Below are positions 8,454 through 18,090 of a DNA stretch of 64,000 nucleotides, one piece after another. Source of the stretch: Arthrobacter sp. B1I2. Lineage in GTDB: Bacteria > Actinomycetota > Actinomycetes > Actinomycetales > Micrococcaceae. The position numbers and the translations under genes are program-made. The DNA lies in assembly GCF_030816485.1 (NCBI RefSeq), contig NZ_JAUSYC010000001.1, positions 3,534,001 to 3,598,000 of the forward strand, read 5' to 3'. The notes under the pieces are model-generated. The model was given only the letters and a program-made list of their open reading frames with translations. It was not told where the DNA came from and did not search any database. Position 1 is the first letter of the stretch, and every line of letters begins with the position of its first letter.

Positions 8454-9923
8454 TCAGGAAGCGAGGTGCTGAAGGAGTGCTTCTTCGAGGAGGCTTCGTG
8501 CGCCGGGCAGGGACCCGGGTGGCCAGTGGGTTGGTTCCCAGTCCTGGTGTTCGCTTGTGTAGTGCCGCCCGGTGGGTGAGATCCAGCCGGGTGGTTCGTT
8601 CTTGGTGGCCGGGGTGGGTTTCCAGCCGGTGGTGTGCCGGAGTCTGTGGTGCTTGGGGCAGGGTTGTCCCAGGTTCGAGATCCCGGTGCTCCCGCCGTGG
8701 TGCCAGGCGAGAATGTGGTCGGCGTGGTTGTCCAGGGAGGTGTTGCTGCAGCCGGGGAACGGGCACTTGCCGTCCCGCATCCGCAGCCACGCCCGCATCG
8801 CGCCCGTGACCCGGTAGCTTTTCCGGCCGATCTCCAGCGGCGCCCCGTCCCGCGGGTCCACCAGCACCCGGTAGAACGACCCCGCCCCGTCCGCCACCAG
8901 CGCCCGCGCCATCGACGGCGGGATCGGACCGAACCCATCCAGCACCGCCGGTTCATCCGTCAACCCCAGCAGGGAAAACACCGGAACCGTAACCAGCACC
9001 TGGGCCCGGACCGGCGACGACGGGTAATCCTGCCCGGCACCGGCGGTGGCGCCGCTTCCACCGGGCCCGGCACCGGCAGGGGCAGCGGTGCTGCAGGTAC
9101 CGCTTCCGTGGGTGGTGCCGCTGCTGAGAATCGCTGCAGCGAACTTATCGGCCCTGAGTTGGGGCATGGTGCGCGGTTCGTCAGGGCCTTGCAGGCCGCG
9201 GGCGATAGCGGTGAGCCGGTTCCAGCCGGCCAGGGCCTGGTCCGCGGGCAGGTACGCCGAGAGCCAGGCCATCCCGTCCTGGTCCGGCCGGTACTCCACC
9301 CGCCGGTCCGCGAGTCCTTTGGCGTGGCGTTTTTCGATGCTCCCGGCGTGATGGCGTTCCCGCCAGATCCGGGCCTTGGCCCTGAACCGGTGCGCCGGCA
9401 TCTCCCCCACCGGGCACCCCCGCGCAGGATCCGGCGCGTCCGGGTCCAAAAAGTGCGCCTCCAACGCCGCCGCCCCGGCCGGGTCCAGGGTGGCGGCCTC
9501 ATCGGCCATGACCACCGCGTGCTGCCACGACAGGTCCCCGGCAAACAAGGCAGCCAGGGTCCGCGGCAAACCGGACGTCAGGGCGTGGGAGGTGGCCAGA
9601 AACGAACCCGCAGCCCTTGGCCCGAGAGCCAACACGCACCCGATCTCCGCCGCGACCGCCATCTCCTGCGCCACCACCGGCACATCCAAAGGGGCCACAG
9701 CAGAAGCAGTGTCCGCGTACTTCACCGCAGTCTTCGCCTTCAACCCCGCGAACCCGGCCTCCACCTGCCGCGCACCGGCAAGAATATCCAGGCACCCATC
9801 CGCCAACCCCGCCAACGGATCAGCCTCCGAAAACGCCTCACCCGCCCCGTCCGCCTCCGCATTCAACACAGCAAGAGCAGCACGAATATCCCCAAACGCC
9901 TTCGCCACCGCCGCTTTCCCCAT
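8454..9923 (-). CDS. DUF222 / HNH endonuclease signature protein (13E12 family)
   Basis: The protein (489 aa) belongs to the large actinobacterial family with an N-terminal DUF222 domain and a C-terminal HNH motif. DUF222 covers roughly residues 20-330. Near the C-terminus is 'CPFPGCSNTSLDNHADHILAWHHGG', followed by 'NLGQPCPKHHRLRH', which carries the zinc cysteines and the catalytic HxxxxHH-type histidines. Members occur in many copies per genome and behave like mobile or repeated genes; their role is unresolved. The open frame extends upstream to 10163 but that would overlap tdk, so the ATG at 9923 (MGKAAVAKAFGDIRAAL) is chosen. The gene could be a homing or defence nuclease, but nothing here proves activity. 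Confidence 0.85.
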   Translation of the reverse strand: MGKAAVAKAFGDIRAALAVLNAEADGAGEAFSEADPLAGLADGCLDILAGARQVEAGFAGLKAKTAVKYADTASAVAPLDVPVVAQEMAVAAEIGCVLALGPRAAGSFLATSHALTSGLPRTLAALFAGDLSWQHAVVMADEAATLDPAGAAALEAHFLDPDAPDPARGCPVGEMPAHRFRAKARIWRERHHAGSIEKRHAKGLADRRVEYRPDQDGMAWLSAYLPADQALAGWNRLTAIARGLQGPDEPRTMPQLRADKFAAAILSSGTTHGSGTCSTAAPAGAGPGGSGATAGAGQDYPSSPVRAQVLVTVPVFSLLGLTDEPAVLDGFGPIPPSMARALVADGAGSFYRVLVDPRDGAPLEIGRKSYRVTGAMRAWLRMRDGKCPFPGCSNTSLDNHADHILAWHHGGSTGISNLGQPCPKHHRLRHTTGWKPTPATKNEPPGWISPTGRHYTSEHQDWEPTHWPPGSLPGARSLLEEALLQHLAS

Positions 9924-10024
9924 AAACCCATCATGACAAGGGGGTCTGACATTCTCCCGAAGTGCCATGGTGGGTAGAGTCGGCCACGCGAAAGACCGTG
10001 TCCAGGGGCTCCTTCGCTTTTCGC

Positions 10025-10756
10025 CTATGTCCCTCGGCCGTCGCCGGGCCCGCCTGAACCCCGCCAGAGGCAGGCATCCACCTCGAACGGCAGCAACTGG
10101 TCCTGCTGGGCCATCAGGCTTGCGCCGTGTGCCGTCACCCGCCGCATGAAGTGGCGCCGGCACAACGTCTCGTAACCCACCACGGGCACGTGGCCGGCCT
10201 CTGGGGCGGCGGCAGCCTCAACCACCATGTCCACGTCGCCAACCACCACCTGGGCGCCCTCGGTGACCATGACGCCGTCGACCGTCCTGGCGTTGTGCGT
10301 GGCGCGGCGCCCGCACCAGCACAGCGCCTCCACCTGGAGCACCTGTACCCGGTCGGCAAGCTCGATGAGCCGTTGTGAACCCGGGAACAGCCGGGTGCGG
10401 AAGTCGGCGGTAATGCCGAAGGCGAAGACGTCGACGTCGATTTCGTCCACCACTTTGGCCAGCTGTTCCACCTGCCCGGGAGTGTAGAACTGGGCCTCGT
10501 CGCAGATCAGGTAGTCGACACGCAGGCCCTGGGTGCGGCGGAACATGACTTCCTCCCAGAAGTCGGTGCTGTCCAGCACCTCCACCGCGTCCGTCTCCAG
10601 GCCCAGGCGGCTTGAGATCCGGGATTCACCGGCGCGGTCGTTGCGGCTGAAGCGCACGCCACCACGGCCGCGGACCCGGTGGTTGTAGTCCATCTGCAGG
10701 GCCAGGGTGGATTTTCCGCAGTCCATGGTGCCGGAGAAGAAGATGAGTTCAGCCAC
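10025..10756 (-). CDS. tdk: Thymidine kinase
   Basis: The enzyme phosphorylates thymidine to dTMP in pyrimidine salvage. The type II (TK1-like) features are clear: P-loop 'FFSGTMDCGKSTLAL' at residues 6-20, the Walker B-like 'DYLICDEAQFYTP', the substrate loop around 'FGITADFRTRLFPGS', and zinc cysteines in 'LCWCGRRATHNAR' and 'CRRHFM'. At 243 aa it is a little longer than most TK1 proteins (~200), with a C-terminal tail. Its start overlaps the 3' end of the phosphatase-like gene by 8 bp, so the two are translationally coupled. Confidence 0.95.
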   Translation of the reverse strand: MAELIFFSGTMDCGKSTLALQMDYNHRVRGRGGVRFSRNDRAGESRISSRLGLETDAVEVLDSTDFWEEVMFRRTQGLRVDYLICDEAQFYTPGQVEQLAKVVDEIDVDVFAFGITADFRTRLFPGSQRLIELADRVQVLQVEALCWCGRRATHNARTVDGVMVTEGAQVVVGDVDMVVEAAAAPEAGHVPVVGYETLCRRHFMRRVTAHGASLMAQQDQLLPFEVDACLWRGSGGPGDGRGT

Positions 10757-11987
10757 GCCGGCGGTTCCTTCCTTCGGCCGCGAAGCAGAGCAGCGGGACC
10801 TCCCGCTCGGATTTCGTCAGCGAGCCGTGCTGGCCCACCACCTCCATGGCGGTAGGGCGCATCCTCCGGCCGTCGTACAGCGCGACGGCGTCACGGGCCG
10901 CAATCATCACGTCGCCGATCCTGCCTTCAACAGCGGGCCGGACGTCGCCAAAGAGTCCCCCGGCAACGGCTTCCTCGCGCGTGAAGGCCCACACCCGGCC
11001 ACCGAACCGCGCCTTCCAGGCAGCGAGCAGCCGTTCCCGGCCTCCTGCAGTGGCCTCCAGGTGCGTCTCTTCCAGGTACAGGTGCACCATCCGCGGCTCG
11101 CCGGCAGTATGGCGGACGCCGTCCACCAGCTCCGGGTGGGCGGAGAAATCGATCCGCTGCGGTCCAGGGACGTCCAGCATTCCGTGGTCTGCGGTGAGCA
11201 GAATCGTGGTGCCGGCCGGAAGGGAGGAGTTGAGCCGCTTCACCGTGGCATCGAGCTCTTCCAGCTGGTGTTCCCATTGCTCGGAACGGCAGCCGTAGCG
11301 ATGGCCCGCCTTGTCCAGCTCGTTCATGTAGAAGTACATGAGGGACGGGCCGGCGGCCGCCATTGCCTCGGCAGCCGCGGCAGTCCGCGCGTGGGCGGTG
11401 GTTCCGGCGATGAACCTGCCGCCGCGGAGGGCAGCCCGGGTCATGGGCGAGCCGTCGAACTGGGGGAGGCTGACGGTGCTCACATCCACGTGTCCGGCGA
11501 TCCGTTCGAACACCGTGGGGAACGGCTGCCAGAGGGACGGGTCCACGCCCGGATCCCAGTTGCCCAGCAGGTTGACCACCTTGTCCTGGTCAGGGTCCAG
11601 GACGTCGTAGCCCACCATGCCGTGCTGGCCCGCAGGCAGTCCGGTCCCGAAGCTGGACAATGCGGCCGCGGTGGTGGAAGGGAAGGCGGAATCCAGCCAC
11701 ACAGGGACGTCACCCTGCCCGGCCTGCATCACCGAGCGCAGGAAGGGCGTGTGGGCCGCCTTTTGCTTCAGCAGGTTCCTGCCCAGACCGTCGGCGAGGA
11801 CCACGCAGACCCGTGAGGCGGCCGGAAGTCCCAAAGTATTGGTGAAGCCCTCCATGCCAAGGCTGGCTGCGGCGCTGGTGAGGACTTCGGCGATTGACCG
11901 GTGCCCGTAAGCGGGTGCGGCGGGAAGGTCGGGAGTGCGCTCGGAGGCTGTGGTGGCTTGTGCGGCGTGGAGGCGGTCTTCCGGCAT
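10749..11987 (-). CDS. Alkaline phosphatase-superfamily / nucleotide pyrophosphatase-like protein
   Basis: This 412-residue protein belongs to the type I phosphodiesterase/nucleotide pyrophosphatase branch of the alkaline phosphatase superfamily. The metal-binding motif 'CVVLADGLGRNLL' comes early, the nucleophile threonine lies in 'SAFPSTTAAALSSFGTGLPAG', and the second metal site is 'TILLTADHGMLDVP'. The substrate is unknown; neighbouring tdk and family membership hint at a nucleotide or phosphodiester. The open frame reaches 12269, but the ATG at 11987 is right: it comes one base after the DUF5998 stop codon and 'MPEDRL' begins the conserved part. It overlaps tdk by 8 bp. Confidence 0.85.
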   Translation of the reverse strand: MPEDRLHAAQATTASERTPDLPAAPAYGHRSIAEVLTSAAASLGMEGFTNTLGLPAASRVCVVLADGLGRNLLKQKAAHTPFLRSVMQAGQGDVPVWLDSAFPSTTAAALSSFGTGLPAGQHGMVGYDVLDPDQDKVVNLLGNWDPGVDPSLWQPFPTVFERIAGHVDVSTVSLPQFDGSPMTRAALRGGRFIAGTTAHARTAAAAEAMAAAGPSLMYFYMNELDKAGHRYGCRSEQWEHQLEELDATVKRLNSSLPAGTTILLTADHGMLDVPGPQRIDFSAHPELVDGVRHTAGEPRMVHLYLEETHLEATAGGRERLLAAWKARFGGRVWAFTREEAVAGGLFGDVRPAVEGRIGDVMIAARDAVALYDGRRMRPTAMEVVGQHGSLTKSEREVPLLCFAAEGRNRRRG

Positions 11988-11988
11988 C

Positions 11989-12732
11989 TCAGCGCTGCTG
12001 GTGCCCGCGGCTGAGCCGGTTGCCGAACACCCCGGCACGCGGCCGCGGCGCCATGGACTGGGCGTGCGGAACGGGAGCTGTGGAACCGGTGTTGACCGCC
12101 CGCAAGGCCCTGGCAAAGAGCTTGGCGTCCTGCACTGCCTGCAGGCCGTCAGCCTCGGCGCTGATGCGGAGCACGATGTCTTCCTGCGCGATGGTTCCGG
12201 TGTAGCCGTGGTCCGCTTCGCACTGCGGATCGCCGCAGCTGGCAGGACCCATGTCCAGCCGCTGGCCACCGGACCACGCGATGGACAAGGTGAGTTCCCG
12301 GACGGGGTCCGAGGGCTTGTAGTTCTGCGGCTGGGCGTACATGTAGCTCAAAACCACCGACCGGATCTGTGCCACGGGAACGGACTCGGTAGAGATCTGC
12401 GCGACGATCTGCTCCCCCGCCTCGTCCAACTGCTGGTCGTCCACGTGGGTGATCACCAGCATGTCCGCGGTAAGGACCAGCACGGTGATGTGGCGGCGAA
12501 CTTCTGCCCGGTCAAAGTGGGTTTCCAGGTGCACCAGGTGGGCCACGCAGTCGCGGCCGTCCAATGCATCGTCGACGACGTCAGAGACCAGGCGCGGGTA
12601 GAACCCGGCCTTCTGCAGCGCGTCTTCCAAGCTTTGGCCCTGTACTCCGTGGTTGTGTGAGCTGTGCTGGCGGACTGCCTGGTTTTCATTGCCGGGCGTT
12701 TCGGGCGCCGACGCGGGAGGCTGGAAGCTCAT
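11989..12732 (-). CDS. DUF5998 family protein
   Basis: The 247-residue protein belongs to DUF5998, an actinobacterial family without an assigned function. Recognisable stretches are 'LEDALQKAGFYPRLVSDVVDDAL', 'LVHLETHFDRAEVRRHITVLVLT', and 'MGPASCGDPQCEADHGYTGT' with a CxxxxC pair. The ATG at 12732 (MSFQPPASAP) is chosen over an upstream in-frame start that would intrude on the neighbouring gene. It ends one base before the start of the phosphatase-like gene, forming an operon DUF5998 - phosphatase - tdk. The constant association suggests a shared job in nucleotide or phosphodiester metabolism, but that is inference. Confidence 0.82.
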   Translation of the reverse strand: MSFQPPASAPETPGNENQAVRQHSSHNHGVQGQSLEDALQKAGFYPRLVSDVVDDALDGRDCVAHLVHLETHFDRAEVRRHITVLVLTADMLVITHVDDQQLDEAGEQIVAQISTESVPVAQIRSVVLSYMYAQPQNYKPSDPVRELTLSIAWSGGQRLDMGPASCGDPQCEADHGYTGTIAQEDIVLRISAEADGLQAVQDAKLFARALRAVNTGSTAPVPHAQSMAPRPRAGVFGNRLSRGHQQR

Positions 12733-12773
12733 GCCCCCATTTTCACAGATCGCCCGGTCACTTGCTAACCGCG

Positions 12774-15458
12774 TCAGCCCAGCATCGCCCGGCGGGCACT
12801 GTCCGTGCGCTGCGCGGCATTGCCGATCCGCACGTCGGCGGCCAGGATGGTAACCCCCGCGGTGCCGCACAGGACGGGGTTGAATTCCACCAGCGCGATC
12901 TCTGGGTGGTTGTCCTTCATCCAGGCCAGCCTGCCGGCGAGGTCCTCCAGCGCCTGCACATCAACGGCCGGCAGGCCCTGGTAGCCGAAGAGCTTCCGGG
13001 ACGCCCGCGGAGCACGGACGAAGTCATGTACGTCCACCGCGGAGAGCGGCGGAACCCGGTGGGCCCAGTCGTCCAGGAGATTGACGGCGTCGCCGGCGAG
13101 GCCAAAGGAGATAACCGGCCCCAGCAATGGATCCTCGATGGCGCGGAAGGTACAGGCTTGCCCCACCGGCGCCATCGCCTGCACTTCCAGGGCGGGGTCG
13201 CCGTAGGCTGCGAGCGCCCGGCGCATCTGCACCACGTTCTGGCGCAGCGACGAGGCGTCCTCGATGCCAAGGCGCACCCCGCCCAGGTCCAGCCGGTGCC
13301 GGAGGGCGGGGTCGGTGGTTTTCAGCACCACCGGCCAGCCCAGGGCGTCCGCTGCGGCCACGGCCTCATCCGGGGTGGTGAAGGCAGCAGAGGGCAGGAC
13401 GGAGATGCCGTAATGCCCCAGCAGGGACGCAGCCGCCGCGGGGTCCAGCTGCTTAAGCTGTTCCCCCTGGACGTCGCGTAGCAGGGCGTCGAGCTCGGAC
13501 TCCGCCTGCCGGGGGTCGCAGCCGGCGGGTTCGACGAACTGCCCGTGGTCTCGGGCGGCCCACTCCGCGTACCGGACCACGGCCGCAAGCGCGGCCACGG
13601 CTGCCCCGGGGTTGGAAAAGCAGGGGACGGTACAGCCCTCCGCTCCCACCAGGCCCTCCACGTTGATGGCGGGGTCCAGGATGCCGGTGAAGGCCGCCAC
13701 CACGGGTTTCCCGGCACTGGCCGAACATTCCGCCAGGACCTGCGCCACGGCGTCGGCGGTCAGCCCGCGGGCAGGCAGCAGTGCCGCGACGGCGGCGTGC
13801 ACTGCATCCGACGCCAAGGCCTCAAGGAGGGCCTTCCGCAGTGCGGGCAGGGCCACCGACTGGCCGGCATCGAGGTCCAGTCCGGAAACCACCTGGGCCA
13901 CTCCCAGCCCGTGGGCGGCAGCGCTGTCCGCCACCACGTTGCCCAGCGCCTGGGAGTTGCTGAAGATGGCGACGTCGGGCCCGGCAGGAAGCGGCTGGCC
14001 TGAGACCACCTGGGCCACATCCACCAGCTGTTCCACTGTTTCCACGCGGATCACCCCGGACTGGCGCAGCATGGCGTCCAGTGCACCGGCGGGCGCCTGG
14101 GTGGTCCGGACGGCATGTCCGGGCGGCAGGCGGAGGCCCATGGTGTCCGACTTGGCCACGATGACCGGCTTGGTCCGGGCCAGGCGCCGCGCGATCCGGG
14201 AGAACTTGCGGGGGTTGCCGATCGATTCCAGGTAGAGGCCCACGGCGGCGGTGTCGGCGTCGTCCTCCCAGTACTGCATCATGTCGTTGCCGGAGACATC
14301 GGCCCTGTTGCCGGCCGAGAGGAGGCTGGACAGTCCCAGCCGGCGCCGGCTGGAGGCGGCGTACAGCGAGACGCCGATGGCCGCGGACTGGCTGAACAGG
14401 CCCAGGCCGCCGCGCAGCGGCATGGTGGGTGCCATCGAGGCGTTCAAGGACACGTCCGGGTGGGTGTTGGCGATGCCCAGCGACGCCGGGCCAATCACCC
14501 GCATCCCGTTGGCCCGGGCCTGGCGCACCAGGGCGCGCTGCCGCAGCAGGCCGCGCTCGCCGTCGTCCGCGAAGCCTGCCGAGGCGATCACGACGCCTTT
14601 GACGCCCGCCGCCGCACATTCTGCCACCACGCCCGGCACTTCCTCGTAGGGCACTGCGACGATGGCCAGCTGGACGGGTTCGGGAACTTCGGAGAGCTTG
14701 CCGTAGGACATCATGCCGGCCAGCTCCAGCGCCTCGGGGTTGATGGCGTAGACGGAGCCGTGGAAGCCGCCCTCGATGATGTGCTCCAGCAGCTGGTACC
14801 CCACGGTCCCCCATTTGCGGCTGGCACCGATCACGGCAACGGACGACGGCGCCAGCAGGTCCCGGACGCTCCTCGCCTCCGCGCGGTGCTCGCGGGATTC
14901 CATCACCGCGCGTGATTTTTCGGTGGGGTCGATGTTGAACTCGAGGCTGACGACGCCATCGTCGAAGTGCCGCTTGACGTCGTACCCGGCGTCGGAGAAG
15001 ACCATCAGCATCTTGCGGTTTTCCGGCAGCACCTCCGCGGTGAACTTCCTAATCCCGTTTTCGTGCGCGGCGGCGGCCAGGTGCTCCAGCAGGATGGAAC
15101 CGATTCCCCTGCCCTGATGGGCGTCCGCGATGTTGAAGGCGACCTCGGCCTCGGTGGGATCGGCAAGCCGGTCATAGCGGCCGATGCCGATGATTTCGCC
15201 GTGGATGGTGATGACGAACGCCACCCGGTCCTTGTAGTCCACTTCCGTGAAGCGCTTGAGCTCCTTGGCTGACAACCTGGCCTTGAACGCAAAGAAGCGC
15301 ATGTAGATTGAATTCTGCGACTGTCCGGTGTGGAAGGCCTGCACCGCGTCCGCGTCCGACGGGTGGATGGGCCGAAGATGCGCCGTCCCGCCATCACGCA
15401 GGACGACATCGGCTTCCCAATGTTCCGGATATTCGCCGTCCCCGGGCTGATCCACCAT
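12774..15458 (-). CDS. GNAT acetyltransferase fused to NDP-forming acyl-CoA synthetase-like domains (Pat-like)
   Basis: This 894-residue fusion has an N-terminal GNAT domain (about residues 20-180; acetyl-CoA motif in 'HQGRGIGSILLEHL'). A CoA-binding Rossmann domain follows from about 205 ('SVAVIGASRKWGTVGYQLLEHI'), then succinyl-CoA synthetase-like domains and a C-terminal ATP-grasp domain from about 675 ('SLLGHYGISVLPSAAF', 'GWPVVLKTTDPALRHRLDLGGV'). It matches protein acetyltransferases of the Pat type, which acetylate lysines of acyl-CoA synthetases and other enzymes; here the GNAT lies before the ligase-like part. A TAGGCT -10 element 6 bases before the ATG suggests a leaderless transcript. 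It lies 41 bp upstream of DUF5998 on the same strand. Confidence 0.9.
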   Translation of the reverse strand: MVDQPGDGEYPEHWEADVVLRDGGTAHLRPIHPSDADAVQAFHTGQSQNSIYMRFFAFKARLSAKELKRFTEVDYKDRVAFVITIHGEIIGIGRYDRLADPTEAEVAFNIADAHQGRGIGSILLEHLAAAAHENGIRKFTAEVLPENRKMLMVFSDAGYDVKRHFDDGVVSLEFNIDPTEKSRAVMESREHRAEARSVRDLLAPSSVAVIGASRKWGTVGYQLLEHIIEGGFHGSVYAINPEALELAGMMSYGKLSEVPEPVQLAIVAVPYEEVPGVVAECAAAGVKGVVIASAGFADDGERGLLRQRALVRQARANGMRVIGPASLGIANTHPDVSLNASMAPTMPLRGGLGLFSQSAAIGVSLYAASSRRRLGLSSLLSAGNRADVSGNDMMQYWEDDADTAAVGLYLESIGNPRKFSRIARRLARTKPVIVAKSDTMGLRLPPGHAVRTTQAPAGALDAMLRQSGVIRVETVEQLVDVAQVVSGQPLPAGPDVAIFSNSQALGNVVADSAAAHGLGVAQVVSGLDLDAGQSVALPALRKALLEALASDAVHAAVAALLPARGLTADAVAQVLAECSASAGKPVVAAFTGILDPAINVEGLVGAEGCTVPCFSNPGAAVAALAAVVRYAEWAARDHGQFVEPAGCDPRQAESELDALLRDVQGEQLKQLDPAAAASLLGHYGISVLPSAAFTTPDEAVAAADALGWPVVLKTTDPALRHRLDLGGVRLGIEDASSLRQNVVQMRRALAAYGDPALEVQAMAPVGQACTFRAIEDPLLGPVISFGLAGDAVNLLDDWAHRVPPLSAVDVHDFVRAPRASRKLFGYQGLPAVDVQALEDLAGRLAWMKDNHPEIALVEFNPVLCGTAGVTILAADVRIGNAAQRTDSARRAMLG

Positions 15459-15470
15459 AGGCTTAGCCTA
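15456..15470 (-). promoter_or_regulatory. -10 element for a leaderless transcript, inside a palindrome at the Pat-like start
   Basis: On the minus strand TAGGCT (plus 15465-15470) is followed by six bases and the ATG. The transcript would then start at or next to the A of the start codon. The element sits inside the palindrome TAGGCTTAGCCTA (15458-15470 on plus), so a repressor could also bind here. No clear -35 box is seen. Confidence 0.45.
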
Positions 15471-15535
15471 GCCAAAAACTATCGCAGCACACCCCAAAGG
15501 CTGCGCAGTAACCCCAGAAGGATTTACCAAACCCC

Positions 15536-18055
15536 ATGGCCCGCCGCCAAAGTTCAAACCCCATCGTGGATGACAACTACACGGAAAACATCGTCGATAT
15601 CGATGTCACGTCCGAAATGCAGGGCTCCTTCCTGGAGTACGCGTACTCGGTGATCTATTCCCGGGCCCTTCCGGACGCCCGTGACGGGCTCAAGCCGGTA
15701 CAGCGCCGCATCCTGTACATGATGAGCGATATGGGCCTGCGCCCGGACCGCGGCCATGTGAAGAGTGCCCGCGTGGTGGGCGAGGTCATGGGCAAGCTGC
15801 ACCCGCACGGCGACGCCGCCATCTACGACGCCATGGTGCGCATGGCGCAGGACTTCTCGCTGCGGCTGCCGCTGATCGACGGGCACGGCAACTTTGGCTC
15901 CCTCGACGACGGCCCGGCAGCGCCGCGGTACACGGAGGCGCGGCTGGCTGCGGCCGCGCTCACGCTCACCAACCACCTCGACGAAGACGTGGTGGACTTC
16001 GTCCCCAACTACGACAACCAGCTGACCCAGCCGGACGTCCTTCCCGCCGCATTCCCCAACCTGCTGGTCAACGGCGCCACCGGCATCGCCGTCGGCATGG
16101 CCACCAACATGGCACCGCACAACCTGGTGGAAGTCATCTCCGCAGCCCGGCACCTGATCGCCAACCCGGATGCCACCCTGGATGACCTCATGCGGTTCGT
16201 CCCGGGCCCGGACCTGCCCAGCGGCGGCCGGATTGTTGGCCTGGACGGCATCCGCGACGCCTACGCCACCGGCCGGGGATCCTTCAAGACCCGCGCCAAG
16301 GTGGAGGTGGAGCAGCTCTCCGCGCGCCGCACCGGCCTGGTGGTCACCGAACTGCCGTACATGGTGGGCCCGGAAAAGGTGATCGAGAAGATCAAGGACG
16401 CTGTCAACGCCAAGAAGCTGACCGGCATCAGCGACATCGTGGACCTGACGGACCGCAAGCACGGGCTGCGGCTGGTCATCGAACTCAAGAACGGCTTCAA
16501 CCCGAACGCGGTCCTGCAGCAGCTTTACCGGTACACGCCGATGGAGGACTCCTTCGGCATCAACAACGTCACCCTGGTGGACGGCCAGCCGCAGACGCTG
16601 GGCCTGGTGGACCTGCTGTCCGTCTACGTCAACCACCGCATCAACGTGGTCCGGCGCCGGACCGTCTTCCGGCTGGGGAAGAAGAAGGACCGCCTGCACC
16701 TGGTGGAGGGCCTCCTCATCGCCATCGTGGACATTGACGAGGTCATCCAGATCATCCGGTCCTCGGACGAGGCCGCGGCGGCCCGCGAACGGCTGATGTC
16801 GATTTACGACCTCACCGAGGTCCAGGCCAACTACATCCTGGAACTGCGCCTCCGCCAGCTCACCAAGTACTCCCGGATCGAACTGGAGAAGGAGCAGGAC
16901 GAGCTCCGCCGCGAGATCGCGGAACTGCAGGCCATCCTGGATTCTGAGGAGCTGCTCCGCACCGTGGTCTCCGACGAACTCGGCGCCATCGCCGAGGACC
17001 ACGGAACCCCGCGCCGCACCGTGCTGCTGGAATCCGAGGCGGTCTCCCCCACGGTGGCGTCCGCCGAGCTTGTGGGAGCCAACGGAAAGAAAGGCAAGAC
17101 CGCACCGCTGGCACTGGAGATCGCTGACGACCCCTGCTGGGCCATCCTCACCGCCTCCGGGCAGGTGGCCCGCACCAGCAACCAGGAGCCGCTGGCCGAG
17201 GCCGGTGCCCGGAGCAAGCATGATGTCTACACCTCGGTGGTTAAGACCTCGGCCCGCGGCGAGATCGCGGCCATCACCTCGCTGGGCCGCATGCTGCGCC
17301 TCCAGGTGATGGACATGCCGGTGCTGCCGCCGGTGAGCGGGCTGCCCAACCTGGCTGGAGGTGTTCCGGCCAAGGATTTCCTCACCCTGGTGAAGGGCGA
17401 AACGCTGGTGGCGTTCGTGCGCCTGGATGAAGTCCTGGCCATCGGCACGGCCCAGGGCGTGGTGAAGCGTGTCCAGCCGGACTACCCGCTGAACCGCGAA
17501 GACTGGGAAGTCATCACCCTCAAGGACAAGGACGTCGTGGTGGGGGTAGCTCCCGCCGGTGACGACGACGCTGAACTGGTGTTCCTCACCCGGGAAGCCC
17601 AACTGCTGAAGTTCCCCGCCGCTGTCGTCCGCCCACAGGGACGTACCGCCGGCGGCATGGCCGGCATCAAACTCGCCGCGGGTGACCAGGTGATCTTCTT
17701 CGGCGTCGTCCAGCCCAAGGACGAGGCCGCCGTCGTGGTGACCATCGCCGGTACCAACGGAGCCCTTCCCGGCACCGCGCCGGGCACGGCGAAGGTAACA
17801 GCGATTTCCGAGTACCCGGCCAAGGGACGTGCCACCGCAGGGGTCCGGTCGCACCGGTTCCTCAAGGGTGAGGACACGCTGCTTCTGGCCTGGGCCGGGC
17901 ACGGTCCGGCCAAGGCTTCATCCGCCGCCGGCGTGGCGCGGTCCCTGCCGCAGGAGCATGGCCGCCGCGACGGCTCGGGCGTCCCGCTCTCCCAGGCCAT
18001 CGAAGCGGTGGGCCCGGCCATGGCATGGACGGACGGACCGGCGGCAGAGGCCTAG
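15536..18055 (+). CDS. parC: DNA topoisomerase IV subunit A (GyrA/ParC family)
   Basis: This is the DNA-cleaving subunit of a type IIA topoisomerase, acting with the ParE-like protein at 26.4-28.5 kb. The winged-helix active region includes '[17 protein letters not shown]' and '[41 protein letters not shown]', and the catalytic tyrosine is Tyr132 in 'APRYTEARL'. A coiled-coil tower follows (about 430-480). The C-terminal beta-pinwheel is more divergent than in gyrase, and no canonical GyrA box (QRRGGKG) is visible. With a ParE partner nearby and gyrase normally encoded by dnaA, topoisomerase IV is preferred over gyrase. The length is 839 aa. Confidence 0.9.
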   Translation: MARRQSSNPIVDDNYTENIVDIDVTSEMQGSFLEYAYSVIYSRALPDARDGLKPVQRRILYMMSDMGLRPDRGHVKSARVVGEVMGKLHPHGDAAIYDAMVRMAQDFSLRLPLIDGHGNFGSLDDGPAAPRYTEARLAAAALTLTNHLDEDVVDFVPNYDNQLTQPDVLPAAFPNLLVNGATGIAVGMATNMAPHNLVEVISAARHLIANPDATLDDLMRFVPGPDLPSGGRIVGLDGIRDAYATGRGSFKTRAKVEVEQLSARRTGLVVTELPYMVGPEKVIEKIKDAVNAKKLTGISDIVDLTDRKHGLRLVIELKNGFNPNAVLQQLYRYTPMEDSFGINNVTLVDGQPQTLGLVDLLSVYVNHRINVVRRRTVFRLGKKKDRLHLVEGLLIAIVDIDEVIQIIRSSDEAAAARERLMSIYDLTEVQANYILELRLRQLTKYSRIELEKEQDELRREIAELQAILDSEELLRTVVSDELGAIAEDHGTPRRTVLLESEAVSPTVASAELVGANGKKGKTAPLALEIADDPCWAILTASGQVARTSNQEPLAEAGARSKHDVYTSVVKTSARGEIAAITSLGRMLRLQVMDMPVLPPVSGLPNLAGGVPAKDFLTLVKGETLVAFVRLDEVLAIGTAQGVVKRVQPDYPLNREDWEVITLKDKDVVVGVAPAGDDDAELVFLTREAQLLKFPAAVVRPQGRTAGGMAGIKLAAGDQVIFFGVVQPKDEAAVVVTIAGTNGALPGTAPGTAKVTAISEYPAKGRATAGVRSHRFLKGEDTLLLAWAGHGPAKASSAAGVARSLPQEHGRRDGSGVPLSQAIEAVGPAMAWTDGPAAEA

Positions 18056-18077
18056 CTTCGAGCGCGCCCGCACCGCT

Positions 18078-18090
18078 TAGACTGCTCCCA
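18078..18090 (+). promoter_or_regulatory. -10 element for a leaderless dinB transcript
   Basis: TAGACT (18078-18083) is followed by six bases and then the ATG at 18090. There is no Shine-Dalgarno sequence between them, which fits a leaderless mRNA. Confidence 0.5.

Noticed and set aside
8634..9977. A 447-codon plus-strand frame antisense to the DUF222/HNH gene
   Set aside because: It is Arg/Pro/His-rich low-complexity sequence, and the minus strand has clear DUF222 and HNH motifs.
15554..17902. A 782-codon open frame antisense to parC
   Set aside because: It mirrors the codon structure of a strong topoisomerase gene and has His/Val/Gly-rich composition without any recognisable motif, typical of shadows in high-GC DNA.
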